Source: Desmodesmus armatus
Taxonomy: Eukaryota; Chlorophyta; Chlorophyceae; Sphaeropleales; Scenedesmaceae
NCBI GenBank assembly: GCA_007449985.2
Contig: VIIQ02000703.1
Coordinates: forward strand, 310,001-374,000
Reading direction: 5' to 3'
Length of the DNA: 64,000 nucleotides
The notes under the pieces were generated by a model, which was not told where the DNA came from, searched no databases, and saw only the letters and a list, made by a program, of their open reading frames with translations. Position numbers and translations under genes: made by a program. Below, piece by piece: positions 13,101-25,829 of this stretch. Numbering within the stretch: position 1 is the stretch's first letter; every line of letters starts with the position of its first letter.

Positions 13101-16100
13101 TCATGCTGCATGGGGACTGGTGGTCTGCTGACCAGCTGGCGGACGTTGGTCATGCTGTGCATTTCCTTATGACTTTGCATGTTGTTTCTTAATTGTCAGG
13201 TCTCCAGCTGGTGGGTTCCCTGACTTCCCCTCCCCTTGCCTGTCCGATCGCAATCGCGGCAGAACATGACAGTACCGTGCTGCATGTTCATCTTAGGTCC
13301 GTGGTGGACCAACAAACAGCATTAACCTTTTGGAATTTTGGAAAACCTGTGAGCCGCTGGCAACCCGGGATGAGTCCCAACCCGGGATGAGTGACAACCG
13401 AGTGACAATCAACGGAGGGAGCAATAATCGCTGCAATCGACTTACACGTGATGAATAAGCATAAATAAGGCAACCATCCTGTTGCTGCTGCACCTCGCGC
13501 ACCACAGTATTGCACCCCTACATGCTGCCATTCACTGCGATGAAGGTAACAGAAGTCATAAATATCAGTAAGACATATCTTAGGCGGACATGCAGGGCCT
13601 ATCTCGCAAGGAAACACGTCGGTGTATTGCCTCCTTGCGAATTGCAACCAGCCACGATGAAGCCATTAGAGGAAGATGCTAATGAGGCGGTCTGGACATC
13701 CCCCCCCCTCCCCCTCGGGGGGTTGGTCAAATAGGGAGGACAAACCGGCCGTTGGCAGACCGGCTGCGTGCAAGGCGTTTGTTAACATCATAAAAGCGAA
13801 GAATCCAATCCGTTTGAACAGCAGCAGTGCGTTGATCGCGCAGTCGAAATTGCAGCTCACACATGGGGCCACCAACCGAGCATCCCTGCGACCAAAAGTT
13901 TGAAATTGTCTTGCTGTCAATGCTGAAGGTGGCCGTTTGGCTTCATCGTGGCTGGTTGCAATTCGCAAGGAGGCAATACACCGACGTGTTTCCTTGCGAG
14001 ATAGGCCCTGCATGTCCGCCTAAGATATGTCTTACTGATATTTATGACTTCTGTTACCTTCATCGCAGTGAATGGCAGCATGTAGGGGTGCAATACTGTG
14101 GTGCGCGAGGTGCAGCAGCAACAGGATGGTTGCCTTATTTATGCTTATTCATCACGTGTAAGTCGATTGCAGCGATTATTGCTCCCTCCGTTGATTGTCA
14201 CTCGGTTGTCACTCATCCCGGGTTGGGACTCATCCCGGGTTGCCAGCGGCTCACAGGTTTTCCAAAATTCCAAAAGGTTAATGCTGTTTGTTGGTCCACC
14301 ACGGACCTAAGATGACCAGGCAGCACGGTACTTTCATGTTCTGCCGCGATTGCGATCGGACAGGCAAGGGGAGGGGAAGTCAGGGAACCCACCAGCTGGA
14401 GACCTGACAATTAAGAAACAACATGCAAAGTCATAAGGATATGCACAGCATGACCAACGTCCGCCAGCTGGTCAGCAGACCACCAGTCCCCATGCAGCAT
14501 GAAGCAGTGACAGAGTCACTGCTGCACTGAGCGGTCTGTCTGTGCAAAATTGCTGCGACTCAAGAACATGGTTTTGGGGCATGTGATGCAGGTTTTGGTA
14601 GGCGCAGAGAACTTTGCACAGAGCACACACCAATTTCTCATCTGGCAAACCCCCTCCCCCAGCAGAGGTCGATGCCGCACTGACGCCACGGGGGCGTTAG
14701 ACGTTCTATTTGACCAACCCCCCTCCCCCGGGGGAGGGGGGGGGAATGTCCAGACCGCCTCATTAGCATCTTCCTCTAAAGAGGTCGATGCAATCACCGT
14801 GATTCTGTGACGGTCACAGCCGGTGACAATCACCTCGTGTTTGTTGGTGTCTGCAGGCACAGGATGCAGCCCCTGGTGGTGCAGTTGGTGTTCCTGAGGT
14901 GCAGCTGGAGCAGCTGCTGAAGGGCATGGCCTTGTACGGCCTTAACGTGCACAAGGTGGGCGCTCAGCTCAGGCTGTGACAGCACAGAGATTTGACCAAA
15001 TCTGTGCCCAGATGTGGGCTGCGCATGTGTTACATGAACTCAGCAGGCGGGGCACTTGCGTGCGTGGGGTTGTCAAGCTGCCAACCTGCATCACACTATC
15101 TGGTGCCGCTGCAACCATTTGAATCCCCTATAGGCAATGTTCAAGCTAGGCAGTGTTCAACAAAAGCTGTACTACAGTAGTACGAGAAGGCATGACAGTT
15201 GGCGCTGACCACCGAAAAGTTTGTGCCACCCAATGTGTCACAAGGTGTGATCCCGCTTGCTGCATTGTACTGTCAGGATTGTTGCCAGCTGGCACCATAC
15301 CCACACTGTGCAGTGATCCTGCACCACAGCATCGTGTGAACTTGCAACTGCTTGTAGGTGATCTATGACGATGACAAGGAGCTCAAGGTGCTGTTTGCCT
15401 GGAATTCTGACTGTGTGGTCGTGGTGTTCCGGGGATCAACAACGGCAGCCAACTGGATTGCGGATGCCATGGTGAGATGCCACAAAATGAGCCTGTGTGT
15501 TTGCCTTTGTTGGCCCAACAAGAAGTTCTTGATGCCAGCACTGCAACCCTTTTTGCACGACATGGTCGGCTATGCGCTAAGTCTCATCATGCTGCAACCC
15601 TTTCAAGTCGTGTGGCTAGCCATGGACACGTCCGCCACGCAACAACATCAACACCCTCTGGTCTGACCTGGGATGTCCAAGTTGCTTGTGATCCCCTGCA
15701 ATGTGCCGCACTGGTGCGACATCAAATCCTGCTGTGGTCATGCAGATGTGGCGCTCCGCACACCCTGGTTCAACTTTGGAGAACAAGCAGGCTCAGTGGT
15801 TCAACAAGCCCAAGATACACTCAGGGTTCCTCAGGTAAGTTGTGTTCTTGTACGACTATGTATCTACACACGTATGTTTGAGATAATTAACACTGTTAAC
15901 ACAAGTTGTGTGGCATAGTGTTTGCAGGTACGGCATTGGGCAGATCACACTGCCACCGGGTTGCAGCTGCCAGCAGCTGCCAGCAGTTGTCGCTGGCAGC
16001 ATTTACAGTGCACTATGTCACACTGTGTGGTGGCACCTGCTAGAGATGCTGTGTTCAGCTCACTTTATCGTTCACTCAGCCAGCTGTCACCATGGCACAA

Positions 16101-19100
16101 CCGCTGGTCCACGGTGGTTGTCATGAAGACAGCCGAAAATCGACTGTGCCTAGTTGCCTACAACCAGGACTTGGTGCTGCAATAGTAGCATGAAGCTGTC
16201 AGTACACAGTGTGTCGCCCTTCCGGCCCTATTGTCCAGCGGCAAGTGGCAAGCAGCAAGCCAAATGGTGCATTGCATGGAACGTTTGCTTCTATCTGCAC
16301 ACAGTCTGACCGTCATTGCTTTTCTTGCTCTCGCCGGTGCACACGTCTACTGGCATGGTACTCCCAGGTGCTGGTCCGGCACTGGCCTTGACGGTCGTGT
16401 GCTCAGCATGCTGCAAAACCTGGTGGACACCTCACTAAACCCTAGCAAGCTCAAGATCTACCTCACCGGTAAGAAGGCCGAGTCAAGCACTTCAAGTAAA
16501 GTTCTGAACTGGCTGACCCCATTGACTGTCTAGAGTGGTCCGGCTGCCTGTGGCAGCCGTCTTATCCATTAGCGTGATTGCTGGCATTTCGCACACCTGC
16601 ATGCCTGCTGCTGACTGCAATACAGAACAGATCCAGATGCAGATAGACATCTGGGATGTATTGCAGCATCTGCTGGTAGCAGCGGCCAATCATTGGCAAT
16701 GTCTCTAGTGAGAAGTAATGCTGTGGCGGTAAAACCTGTGATCACACTGTGTGTGCTGTTCAGGTCACTCCCTTGGGGGCGCACTCGCAACGCTGGCAGC
16801 ATATGATCTGGTGCAGAGGTGCCCCAAGCTGGACAGCCTGCGGCAGGTGCGAATGACCGCAGTGGCGTGCTTACTGGGAACGCTTGTCTTGCCGATACGC
16901 AGTCTCTCAACTCATGTCAGTAATGGGGTGACCATGAGCCTAGTTGAGCTTGCAAAGCTCCATTAGCTTGAGATCTGCATTGCAGCGTGCTGCACATGCA
17001 TGATGTCAACATGAACGGTCAGGATCAATGGCTATCGTGGCCAAGCATCTTAGACTCTGCCGGGTAATGCTGGCATTCATGCTTTCAGGCACAACAGAAA
17101 GGTAAGCCTGGATGTGACATCCAAGCCACACCGCCTGTGTTCTGCGCTGCAGATCTCTGTGTACACGTACGGTGCGCCGCGGGCAGGCAACCACAGCTTT
17201 GCTCGGGTCTACGAGCGAGTGGTGCCAGACACCTGGCACGTCATCAATGACCAGGTGGGCAAAGACAGGGCAGACGCTGCACGTATGCTGTCGCTAGTTG
17301 CTATTATGCCATAGTGTGCGGCGCACACTAATGCACAGTAGCAGCGGCCTTTGTTGCCATTGTAGCACCACTCAGCCTGGCAGTGGCTGCTCACCCTGCA
17401 CAGCTCAACTTCTGCTGCTCACCCTGCACAGCTGAACTTCAGCTTGAAACTTCTACCCCCTCGGTCCATGTGTCCCTGCCAATCGGCAAGCTCGTCACTG
17501 ACATGGGTCGGCTGCATTGCCACACCCCATCAGCTGTGACCATGCCCATACGTGTCCATATGCGTTGGCTTGCCCACACCAAAGCTTGTTGGCACAGTGC
17601 GCTTTCAAATTCAATTAATCAATTAATCAATTAATTAATTAATTAATTAATTAATTAATTAATTAATTAATTAAAATAATTAAATAAAATTCACAGTGTG
17701 TTGTGTGGCTGTGCAGGACACTATCCCCAGGGGAGGCAAGTTCTTCAGTGCCTACAAGCGCAACGGCCATCGCGTTGTTGTGGACAAGATTGGAGACATC
17801 GTGGTGCGCCCCACACCCCTGGAGGCCTCCATGCTGCAAGCTGCTTGGGGCAGCAACCCGATGCACCACCTGCTGCAGTCTTACCAGGTGCGTAATGGTA
17901 AAGGTTGGTTGTAGAGTGTTGGCTGAGACCGCGTCTCACCCTGCCACCCTGCTTCTCACTTCTGCTTCTTCTGACTGGCATGCAGGCTGTCAGGGGGGGG
18001 GGGTGCCACTGTTGGTCCCCGCCAGGGACCAACAGTGATGTGTTCAGCCTCCAACAGGATTAGCATTGTGTGCAGCAGGGCGCCGTCTGTGCACCTGCCT
18101 TCTGTGCAGCTGTGCGGCATCAATAAAGCCAGTCTTGTAAACTGTTTGCTTGAAACACTCAACATGTGATATCATGTTACCCACACTGCCGCAGGCTGCG
18201 CTGACGTCTGTGGCACTGGGTCAGTTGGATCAGCTGAAGGCGCTCCCTGGAGGGCCCCAGGGCCTGCTGGACCTCATCAAGGAGTGCCCCATCATGGCGG
18301 AGGTGAGGGCTGAGGGGCACACATGGGCAGGGACGGAATCGGGCAGATCCCCGGAGGCATGCATGCATGCAGTCGTAGGGACGCGGTTCCCCCGGGTAGG
18401 AACGTGGTTTGATACAAGTTGGATTGGTCTCGCATACCACAAGTAGCTGCCATCAGCCGCTGCGACCCGTCCGCCAAAGTTTGGTAGCAAGAATGCAGCC
18501 CGCCGACCGGTGACCAGATTCCATTCATGAATAAGCTTGCCTTTACTGCTGGAAGCTGGGGGCGCTGCTTGTCGGACCAGGAAGATTTGTTCATAAACTA
18601 CCTCGGCTGCATGTGCTGCTTACCTCTTTTGCTTTGGTAACTCACCTTTATTTGTTTCCGGCATACCTGCTGCCACTCCCCGCAGAGCATGTACCGCTAC
18701 GGCAACAAGCAGAACCTCATCCTGTGGGTGGGCAGCAGGGTATGGTACACCATCAACAGCCATGCCCCCCTAGAGCTCCTACGCACCCAGGCCCTCACAA
18801 ACAAGCTGGTCAGCGACCACGCCCTGGAAGCCAACGGGGCCGGCAGCAGTACACCACCCGGCGGCCACGCTGCTGCCGCTGCTGCTGCCAGGCGCGCAGC
18901 AGCGCGGCAGCGACGGCTAGAGCTACAGCAGGTCAGGAAGCAGCAGCAGCGGGAGCGGCGGCAGCGGCAGCAGCAGATGCGGCGGCAGGGGGCGCTGGCT
19001 GCATCGACGGCGCTGGATTCGGTTGATCTGGGGCTGGGGCAGCTAGCTCGCGTTTTCACCAGGGATTTGGATGCACGGCGTGAGGCAGCAGCGAATACTG

Positions 19101-19425
19101 GCTCTGGGGAGGAAGGGCTCCAAGCAGCAGCTGCTGGGTCAGCCGGGCCGTTGGCAGCAGCTGGCAGGGCAGTCTGGTGGCTCACAGGGGGGCTTCTTGG
19201 GACCAGGCCGCTCCAGCATACAGCAAGGGATATGGCTGGGTTGCTGTCGACACCAGCCCGCATGGCAAACAGCACTGATGCTGTGCAGCTGGTGCCGCTT
19301 GCTGGCTCTGCGGGTCGTGGCAGCAGCAGTGTAGCCGCCAGCGGCCCTGATGGGGTGCAGGTGGCAGCAAGCGGCCCTGAGCAGCAACAGCAGCAGCCGT
19401 CCCTTCACCAGCAGCCAGCTGTCAG

Positions 19426-19487
<62 letters not shown>

Positions 19488-21881
19488 GGAGCAATGGCTG
19501 GCAGACACAACAGCTGCAGCAGCAGGGGAGCACCCCGCCTGCTGCAGTTGCTGCAGGTCAGCCTCCTGCTGCTCATGGCATGGAACTGCAGGCCAAAGCG
19601 GCTGGCCTAGCAGAGCCTGCTGCTGCGGCAGCAAGCAGCTTGATGACTGCTGGGGACCAGCCTGGGGATGCTGTCATCACAGTGCTGCCTGTTCAGCAGC
19701 AGGAAACGGCTGCCTCACCAGCAGGTACCAACTTGCACCCAACTTCTGCCGGCACCGCAGCTGCTGTGCCACAGGCAGGGCCAGTACCCCAGGCCACTTC
19801 CTGGATGACTCACCCCACCACCACCAGCAACAGCAACAGCAACAGCAGCAGCAGCAGCAGCAGCGCAGGCGGCAGGGGTACGGTCAATGCAGCTGGCAGC
19901 AGCATCAAGCAGCCCAGTGAGCGCAGAGGCAGTCCTGGTGACAGCTCATGCGCCCACTGCGCCCTGGGGCAGCCTGACCCCCTGGAAGCTGCAGCGGCTG
20001 CCAAATTGCAGCAAGTGCAACAGCAGGCTGCACTAGACAGAGTGTCTGGTCCTCTATCTCAGCCGCTGTCTCAGTTCATGGGTTACCTGACAGGGGTGAT
20101 GCCAGCCTGGCCCAACATGACAGCAGCTGGGCCAGGTGGCATTGGGCCAGGGGGTGGACCACATGGCAGGCCAGGTGGATTTGGGCCAGGTTCTGGGCCA
20201 GGTCCCCAGCAGCACCAGCAACAGCAGCAGCACCAGCAGGGCCAGAGGCGAGTGCTGCCTGGTGTGCTCCCCTCAGTAGGGGGGCAGTTTCAGGCGGTGC
20301 ACCTGCAGCCAACAATTGCAGGTCCACAGCTTCAAGTTGTTCCCTTGGGGCATGAGGATTTGATCTGCCTGAGCAGCAGCGGCGGCAGTGGTGACAGAGA
20401 CAAGACCGGCAGCGGTGGCGCCAGCAGCAGCAGTAGTGCAGAAGTCAACGGTGATGTCTTTTGGGACGTGCAGCAGTCAGGTCACTTCATCGACAGCAGC
20501 AGCGGCAGCATATACTTTGATGCTGCAGCAGATGATGCTGATCCAGGGGTCACACAGCCCTTCAGCAGCTGGGACAGTGAAAGCAGTGTGGTTGCTCCCA
20601 CATACAGCAGCCACAGAGACCCAGCAACACCTGCAGCAGCCTCAGCAGGAGCCCAGAATGCGGCGGCTGCTGCCGCTGCTGCCGCTGCTGCTGGGCGCTT
20701 TGGTCGCCTGCCAGCTGCTGTTGCAGGGCTGCCCGCCCATGTGCCAACAGGCCCTCACACTGCCGGTCTTGTCAACCCTAGCACCAGCAGCAGTACCAGC
20801 CCGTTTGCCGCTGCAGCATCAGCTGCTGACAGTACCACCCTGGGCAGTACTCAGCAGGCTGCTGAGCCTCCAGCAAACCACACAGCTGCTGCTCCCGGCC
20901 CGGTGACCGCAGACGTTCAGCAGCTGCCCGCAGCTTCACCCTCTGCCGGCGGCCCCAGCAGTCCCAGCAGCATCAGCAGCAGCACAGCCACCGGCGGTAC
21001 CACCCCCTCGCCCTTTGCTGCTGCTGCTGCCACTCCTGCTTTGTCCTTGATGGACTCTGAGGTGCCAGTGACCCTGGCAGTACTTCACAGCGAGCAGATG
21101 CAGGACAAATCCCCAGGCCCTGCAGGCACCTTGACTGCTACAGCAGCCAGCCTGGCAGGCCATGGCCCTTTCCCGCCCAGTACCAACCCTAAGTCAGTGC
21201 CTGGTGGCTCAGCAGATGCTGCAGGGGCCCCCAGCACAAACACACACACCATTCACACTGCAGGCCGAGGCCCTCATGCACCTGCGCCCGTCAGTGGCCT
21301 GCAGGTTGAGGACCGGCAGGCTGCCAGTTTACTTGCATCGAGCAGCACAGCAGCAGTGCTCGACTCCCTGCAAAGCTTCAACCCGGTCAGCAACCTCGGC
21401 CCAGGTGGTGCCACTGCCATGCTGCTAAACCCTGCACGCACAGCCCCCCAGGCCCTGTTCAACCCTGCCGCAGCATTGGTCGGGGTGAGAACACCAGGGG
21501 ATGAGGCAGCTAAGGAGGAAGGGACCCTCAGCAGCATTATCAGCAAGGTTGTGGGCAGTAGTGGCAGCAGTGTGTCAAGCCGGGTGAGTGGCAGCAGTAG
21601 CCCTGGCTCCCGTTCCAGGGACAGCAGTTTCCGAGGCCCCTCACGGCCCAGTACCAGCAGCGGAGGGGCGGGCGAAGGGATTGTGGATGCGGTTGAAGGG
21701 GCAGGTGCAGCGGTGGAAGGGGCTCTTGGGATGGCAGGGCTCAAGCCGCCAGAGCATGCAGCAGCAGGGGCCATGACGGACACTACTGGTGGCAGCAGTG
21801 GCGGCAGCAGCCGCCGCAGTAGGGTTGGCAGGGCAGTAAAGCGGCTGCTGCCGGGGCACTCTCATAGCAGCAGTGCCGACG

Positions 21882-21916
<35 letters not shown>

Positions 21917-22114
21917 GCTTTAGGAGGGAGCAAGCACGGGGCCGACAGTGGTACAGACTCCGCAGAGCAGCGGCGGTACTTGTACAGCTTGGATGTGAGG
22001 AGGTTGTCGCTTGCGTCACCGCTGTTGCCTGGCAGCCAGGCTGGCGACGCTGCTGTGATGCAGACACGCATGCATCTGCCTGTCCTGATGGAGGAGGGGG
22101 AAAGTGAGGCGTGA
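7171..22114 (+). CDS. Polytopic class-3 lipase (diacylglycerol-lipase-like) with long low-complexity tail
   Basis: About 22 exons: 7171-7413, ~7608-7720, ~7769-7999, 8519-8666, 8982-9143, 9490-10021, ~10655-10828, 11230-~11329, ~11385-11469, 11625-11744, 11871-11943, 12094-12200, 12456-12581, 14857-14955, 15358-15471, 15746-15834, 16368-16468, 16764-16846, 17153-17254, 17717-17887, 18195-18302 and 18686-22114; about 2,170 residues. Exons 3-13 encode several hydrophobic helices such as CAIIGGHLLLLCVMVAQML. The catalytic domain carries VVVVFRGSTTAANWI, KIHSGFLRCW, the nucleophile elbow TGHSLGGALATLAAYDL, the probable Asp in VINDQDTIPR and a probable His in NGHRVVV. This is lipase class 3 with the N-terminal membrane layout of sn1-diacylglycerol lipases, so membrane diacylglycerol hydrolysis is the likely role. 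The last exon adds over 1,000 Ser/Ala/Gln/Gly-rich residues. Weak joints: the intron after 7720 would be only 48 nt, and the 11329/11385 joint needs a GC donor. Confidence 0.8.
12893..14779. mobile_element. Inverted, circularly permuted repeat element in a lipase intron
   Basis: The 2.3 kb intron 12582-14856 contains two inverted arms of exactly 773 bases, 12893-13665 and 13938-14710. They differ by only a few substitutions (for example near 13168, 13268 and 13286) and by no indel. A second block with GC-rich core (left copy 13666-13734) follows the left arm; its inverted copy (14707-14779) follows the right arm. The order is therefore A, B, spacer, A-inverted, B-inverted: one copy reads A-B and the other B-A, as if cut from a circle or tandem array at different points. 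No transposase or target-site duplication was recognised. Both arms contain an open frame of ~119 codons without known similarity. The near-identity implies recent origin. Confidence 0.75.
17611..17690. repeat. TTAA/AATT tandem repeat in a lipase intron
   Basis: A near-pure tandem of TTAATTAA units followed by an A-rich stretch, inside the intron between exons 17153-17254 and 17717-17887. It stands out against the GC-rich surroundings and ends about 25 bases before the acceptor. Confidence 0.9.
18847..22111 (+). repeat. Low-complexity coding region of the lipase C-terminal tail
   Basis: Within the last lipase exon the encoded protein becomes Ala/Gln/Ser/Gly/Pro-rich for more than 1,000 residues. 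It includes serine runs (e.g. around 19426-19490 and 21884-21915), glutamine runs, a Gly-Pro-rich segment near 20120-20215 and a Ser/Gly/Arg-rich stretch near 21560-21660. The frame stays open throughout, which supports real coding. The tail is probably intrinsically disordered. Confidence 0.75.
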
Positions 22115-22250
22115 AGTACGTCAGCGGCTGCAGCTTGCCAAGTGAGCACGCAACCCTAGCATTTGGGTTTCGGGTTTGCTTGTGGCCTGCATTGTTCACG
22201 AGGGTATGTCGTGATGGGGGGACGGTTCTGACCCATGTGTGGCTCTGACC

Positions 22251-22255
22251 TGTAA
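22251..22255 (+). terminator. TGTAA poly(A) signal of the lipase gene
   Basis: TGTAA, the usual poly(A) signal of chlorophycean nuclear genes, lies about 137 bases after the lipase stop codon at 22114. Cleavage would be expected 10-20 bases further on. Confidence 0.5.
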
Positions 22256-23659
22256 AATCCCTCGGTGGCTTTTCTTGTTGCAGCAATCAGGGCTCAGGCC
22301 TCCTCAGAGGACATGATTGATTGTCAATGCTTTCTTGTGATCAATGGCGTTGTGTGGTACCCTTCATGTATATCTGGCTGCATCGGTGGTTTGGATGGCA
22401 CCATTTTTTCATCATGCACTGTTGTGCACAGCGCTGCTTGTACAAGTTGTCTTGCCTCCTGAGCCTTTTGGGGCCGGAATATGGCTCCCTTGCGGCGACG
22501 CATGCGCAGCTATGCGTCGCCGCAGAGCAGCTGAGTTACCCAGTCAGCAAACTTTGCTTGCAGCTTTTGCCTCCATTGGGGGTGACATGACGTTCAGAGA
22601 CTGTGCCAGACTCCACACCATGCAGTGTAGCTGCACAACACTGTACAGCATGTCACGCTGTAACCTCAAGTTTGAGCTCAAGGTTGGACTGACACGCAAG
22701 CTGTGCTTATCAAGGCTGAGGCTGCTTGTAATTCTGCTTGTGCAAGCGGTTTGAAGCGGAAACTGCACTGGCATAAGTTGCTTGCTGGGATGACAGCTTG
22801 GGAATCTGTTGCAGTGAAAGGCTTTTTTCCTCTTGGGTCAGGATTGACCTTGACCAATGGCTGGCCCTGACCCACACAGCTGGCACCCATCATGGGGCCA
22901 TGGCATGGCCAGTACGTACATGCAGTCATGATCATGTAGCAGTACTTGGGGTCAACCTGCCTGGGTTGAACCTTCTGATGGTAACAGATGCAACGGAATT
23001 GATACTAGGGCATTTGCCACATAGCATAGCTGTTGGCTGGTACCATTGTGCACACGTGTGCACTCATGCATGATTGCATGTGACATGATCATCTGCTTGC
23101 CCTCAGCAGCCGCACCTGCTCTGGGTGCTCCAAGCACCAACATCAAAAAAGTTTACAAGTTCAAGATCTCCAAGCTGTTGAGTGTTCCCTTGGACTGGCT
23201 TCCATCCCAAACCTCAGGGGTGATCACCATAGAACCGCAAGGTGCCCTGAACAAGAGCAAAGATCGGAGACATATCAACCCTCACATGGTACACGGTTCG
23301 CTAACAACCCGATACAGTAGCTCACGCCTGTGTTTGGGCAATTTCCACCCGGACTCCGAAGCACGGAGCAACAGGGCCCCAGCCTGCCTCGTACTGGAGC
23401 CAAGATTGCTGTTGTCAACCCAGGTATCATTGTTCAAAGTCTTGTTTGCGCAGCGGGGCCGCTGGCACGAGTTTTGATGTTGAAGATCGAGATTCTCCGA
23501 GCAGTGTTGCGTTTGAGAGACTGATACGCCGCAATGCCTTCAGTCACAGTACCTCATCCTGTGTATGTCTTCTCTGCGCTCACCGTTCGGTTACCTGAGG
23601 GCTGCCTGTGCTGTCGTGCTGTGCTGCTGCAGCTCGTCTGCCATTCCAGCAGGCCAGCA
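22256..23659 (+). other. Intergenic region before the tandem family; contains a strong hairpin
   Basis: No recognisable exon. It contains the 13-base-pair hairpin described separately and, at its right end, the probable 5' untranslated exon of family gene A: the AG at 23629-23630, just before the ATG at 23660, resembles the acceptor found upstream of the other family starts. Confidence 0.35.
22491..22524. other. Perfect 13-bp inverted repeat (hairpin)
   Basis: TGCGGCGACGCAT at 22491-22503 is the exact reverse complement of 22512-22524, with an 8-base loop. It could form a very stable stem in RNA or cruciform DNA. It lies about 240 bases beyond the lipase poly(A) signal; function unknown. Confidence 0.7.
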
Positions 23660-24353
23660 ATGTGGCCCCCAGCAGGGCCCCCGCAGCAGCTCACCTATGC
23701 AGGCCTCAAGTCCGCCATTCAGCAGTTCTTACGCAACCCAACTGAGCTTGAGCTCAGTCAAGCACTCCAGCCCCTCACCCAGATTGCAGGCACCTTAGTG
23801 GGGCTGACAAGGCCTGCAGCACTGGGCGCTGCAAGGGTGTTGGAGCTGCTGCAGCATGTGAAAGACTACCCGGCGCTTCTGCAGACAAAAATCAGCATGA
23901 AGGCCCTGGATGCAGTCAGTGCAGTAGCCCTTATAGATCAGCTGCTGTGGCTCCTGGAGCGCCCCGGGAGGCTGGGTAACCTCCTGCCTCAGGAGCAGCT
24001 GAAAGAAACCCTGCAGCTCCTAGACAAAGCCAAGCAGGGGTTCATAGCCCCAGGTGCATCAGCGTCCGCACCGGCAGCACCAGCAGCAGCGACGACCGCC
24101 CCAGCAGCGGCACAAGCAGCAGCACTAGCAGCTGCAACCGCTGCAGCAGCAGGAGCACCAGCACCTGCACCAGCACCAGCAGCACCAGCAGTGGCAGCAC
24201 CAGCAGCGGCAGCGGCACGGGCAGCGACACTAGCAGCTGCTGTTGCAGTGACTGCTGCAGCTGCTGCCCCACAAACTGGACCAGCAGCACCCCCAACAGC
24301 AGCAGCACCACCAACAGCAGCAGCACCACCACCAACAGCAGCAGCAGCACCAC

Positions 24354-24387
<34 letters not shown>

Positions 24388-25829
24388 TCCCCAGCTGCAG
24401 CCCCTCAATATTCCTATGGACTTCCCAGAGCCCCATCTGCAGCCCCCAGCAGACCCCCAGCACCAGCACACCTATGGGGACATCAAGCGTGCCATTGCAG
24501 GTGACCCTCGCCTGGCAGACAGGGTCCGTGACGCCCTGTCACCCCTGAACCAATTGGCAAAGCTCATCAGTGAGTTCCCTGAGCTCAGCCGTGCCAATGT
24601 GGACGCTGTCACAGTGCCAGCACTGGTGGGCTTTGTGGATTCCTACGTACAGCACCTAAAAGGCAGGGTCAGCGGCGGTGGCCTGCAGGCAGGCACAGCA
24701 AAAGGGTATGCAGCCAGGCTGCTGCTGCTTCTGCAGCACCCTGCTGTGGAGCCGCTGCTGTGCGGCGTGCCTGCACAGGACCTGCAGCATGCACAAGAGG
24801 CGCTGACCCAATGCTGGGTGCACTTCAAGCCTTTGCAAGCAGCACCACCAGCAGCGGCGGCAGCAGCACTGCAGCAGCGGCTGCGCCCAGCTGCTGGTAA
24901 GCGCAAGCAGCGTTCTCCCAGCCCCTCAACTGCCGGCAGCACAGGCAGCAGCGGTGGTGACTCAGACAGCGACGGGGCTGACAGCGGCCTTGCTGGCAGG
25001 CAAAGGCTCAGGGAGCCGTCCATCGACGCACCCATCTTCCCTCCCCCAGCCGCAGCCGCCACAGCTGCCGCAACAGCAGGAATGCAGGCAGCAGTGCTGC
25101 CAGCGGGTGGGGCGCCAGGGCGTGGCAGTGCAGGAGCAGGAAGGGGCAGGGGTCGGGGGCGGGGACGGGGGCCGGGACGGGGAGGAGCAGGGCGAGCAGC
25201 AGCAGCAGGAAGGCACGATGCAGCGGGACCGGCAGGGCATGGTGGTGCAGCGGCACCAGGGAGGGGAAGGGGAAGGGGTCGCCCCAGGGGAGGAGCAAGG
25301 CAAGCAGCTGCTGCAGCAGCAGGGGCAGACATCTTTGATGTTGGCAGCAAGCGCAGTGCCCTGGGTCGGGTGCTGCAGGAGAAAGCAGAGCACGAGGACA
25401 CTCCGAGCATCAAGGACTGGATGGCAGCCCTAACAGACCTAAAGAAGCTTGCAGTGCGGACTCCTGCTCGGACCAGCAAGCCCAAGCCTAAGGTGCCGCT
25501 CTCAGCACTGCCGCAGCACCTGCCAACCATCCTAGAGGGGTGGAAGGCGGGCAAGAATCAATGGGGTCATGTTGTCCGGAATAAGACAGGCAGGAGCTAC
25601 TGTGGCCACCTGCTGAACCTACTGGACCTTCCCAAGGTCTAGCAGGTGCTGGGGGCACAGCATGTGGAGCAGTGCAAGCAGCAGGTGCTGGATGCCCGGA
25701 AGATCCTGAATGCACAGAGGGCGGGAGCAGCAGCAGCAGCACTGCAACCAGCAGTGGAGGATGCAGCCGGGGGGGGGGGGGGCGGCTGCAGCAGGGGAGG
25801 AGACTGGAGGGAATGAAACCACAGAAGCA

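Noticed and set aside
12803..14860. Open frames of 70-150 codons in the arms of the intron element, read as possible transposase or integrase
   Set aside because: The translations have no catalytic motif or conserved-domain character, appear on both strands, and are explained by the inverted repeat.
15929..16185. Possible extra lipase exon (RYGIGQITLPPG...)
   Set aside because: The frame is open, but joining exon 15746-15834 directly to 16368 gives the family-typical HSGFLRCW and keeps phase, so this segment is better read as intron.
22344..22754. 136-codon open frame after the lipase gene
   Set aside because: No coding character or similarity; it spans the hairpin and lies in the intergenic region.
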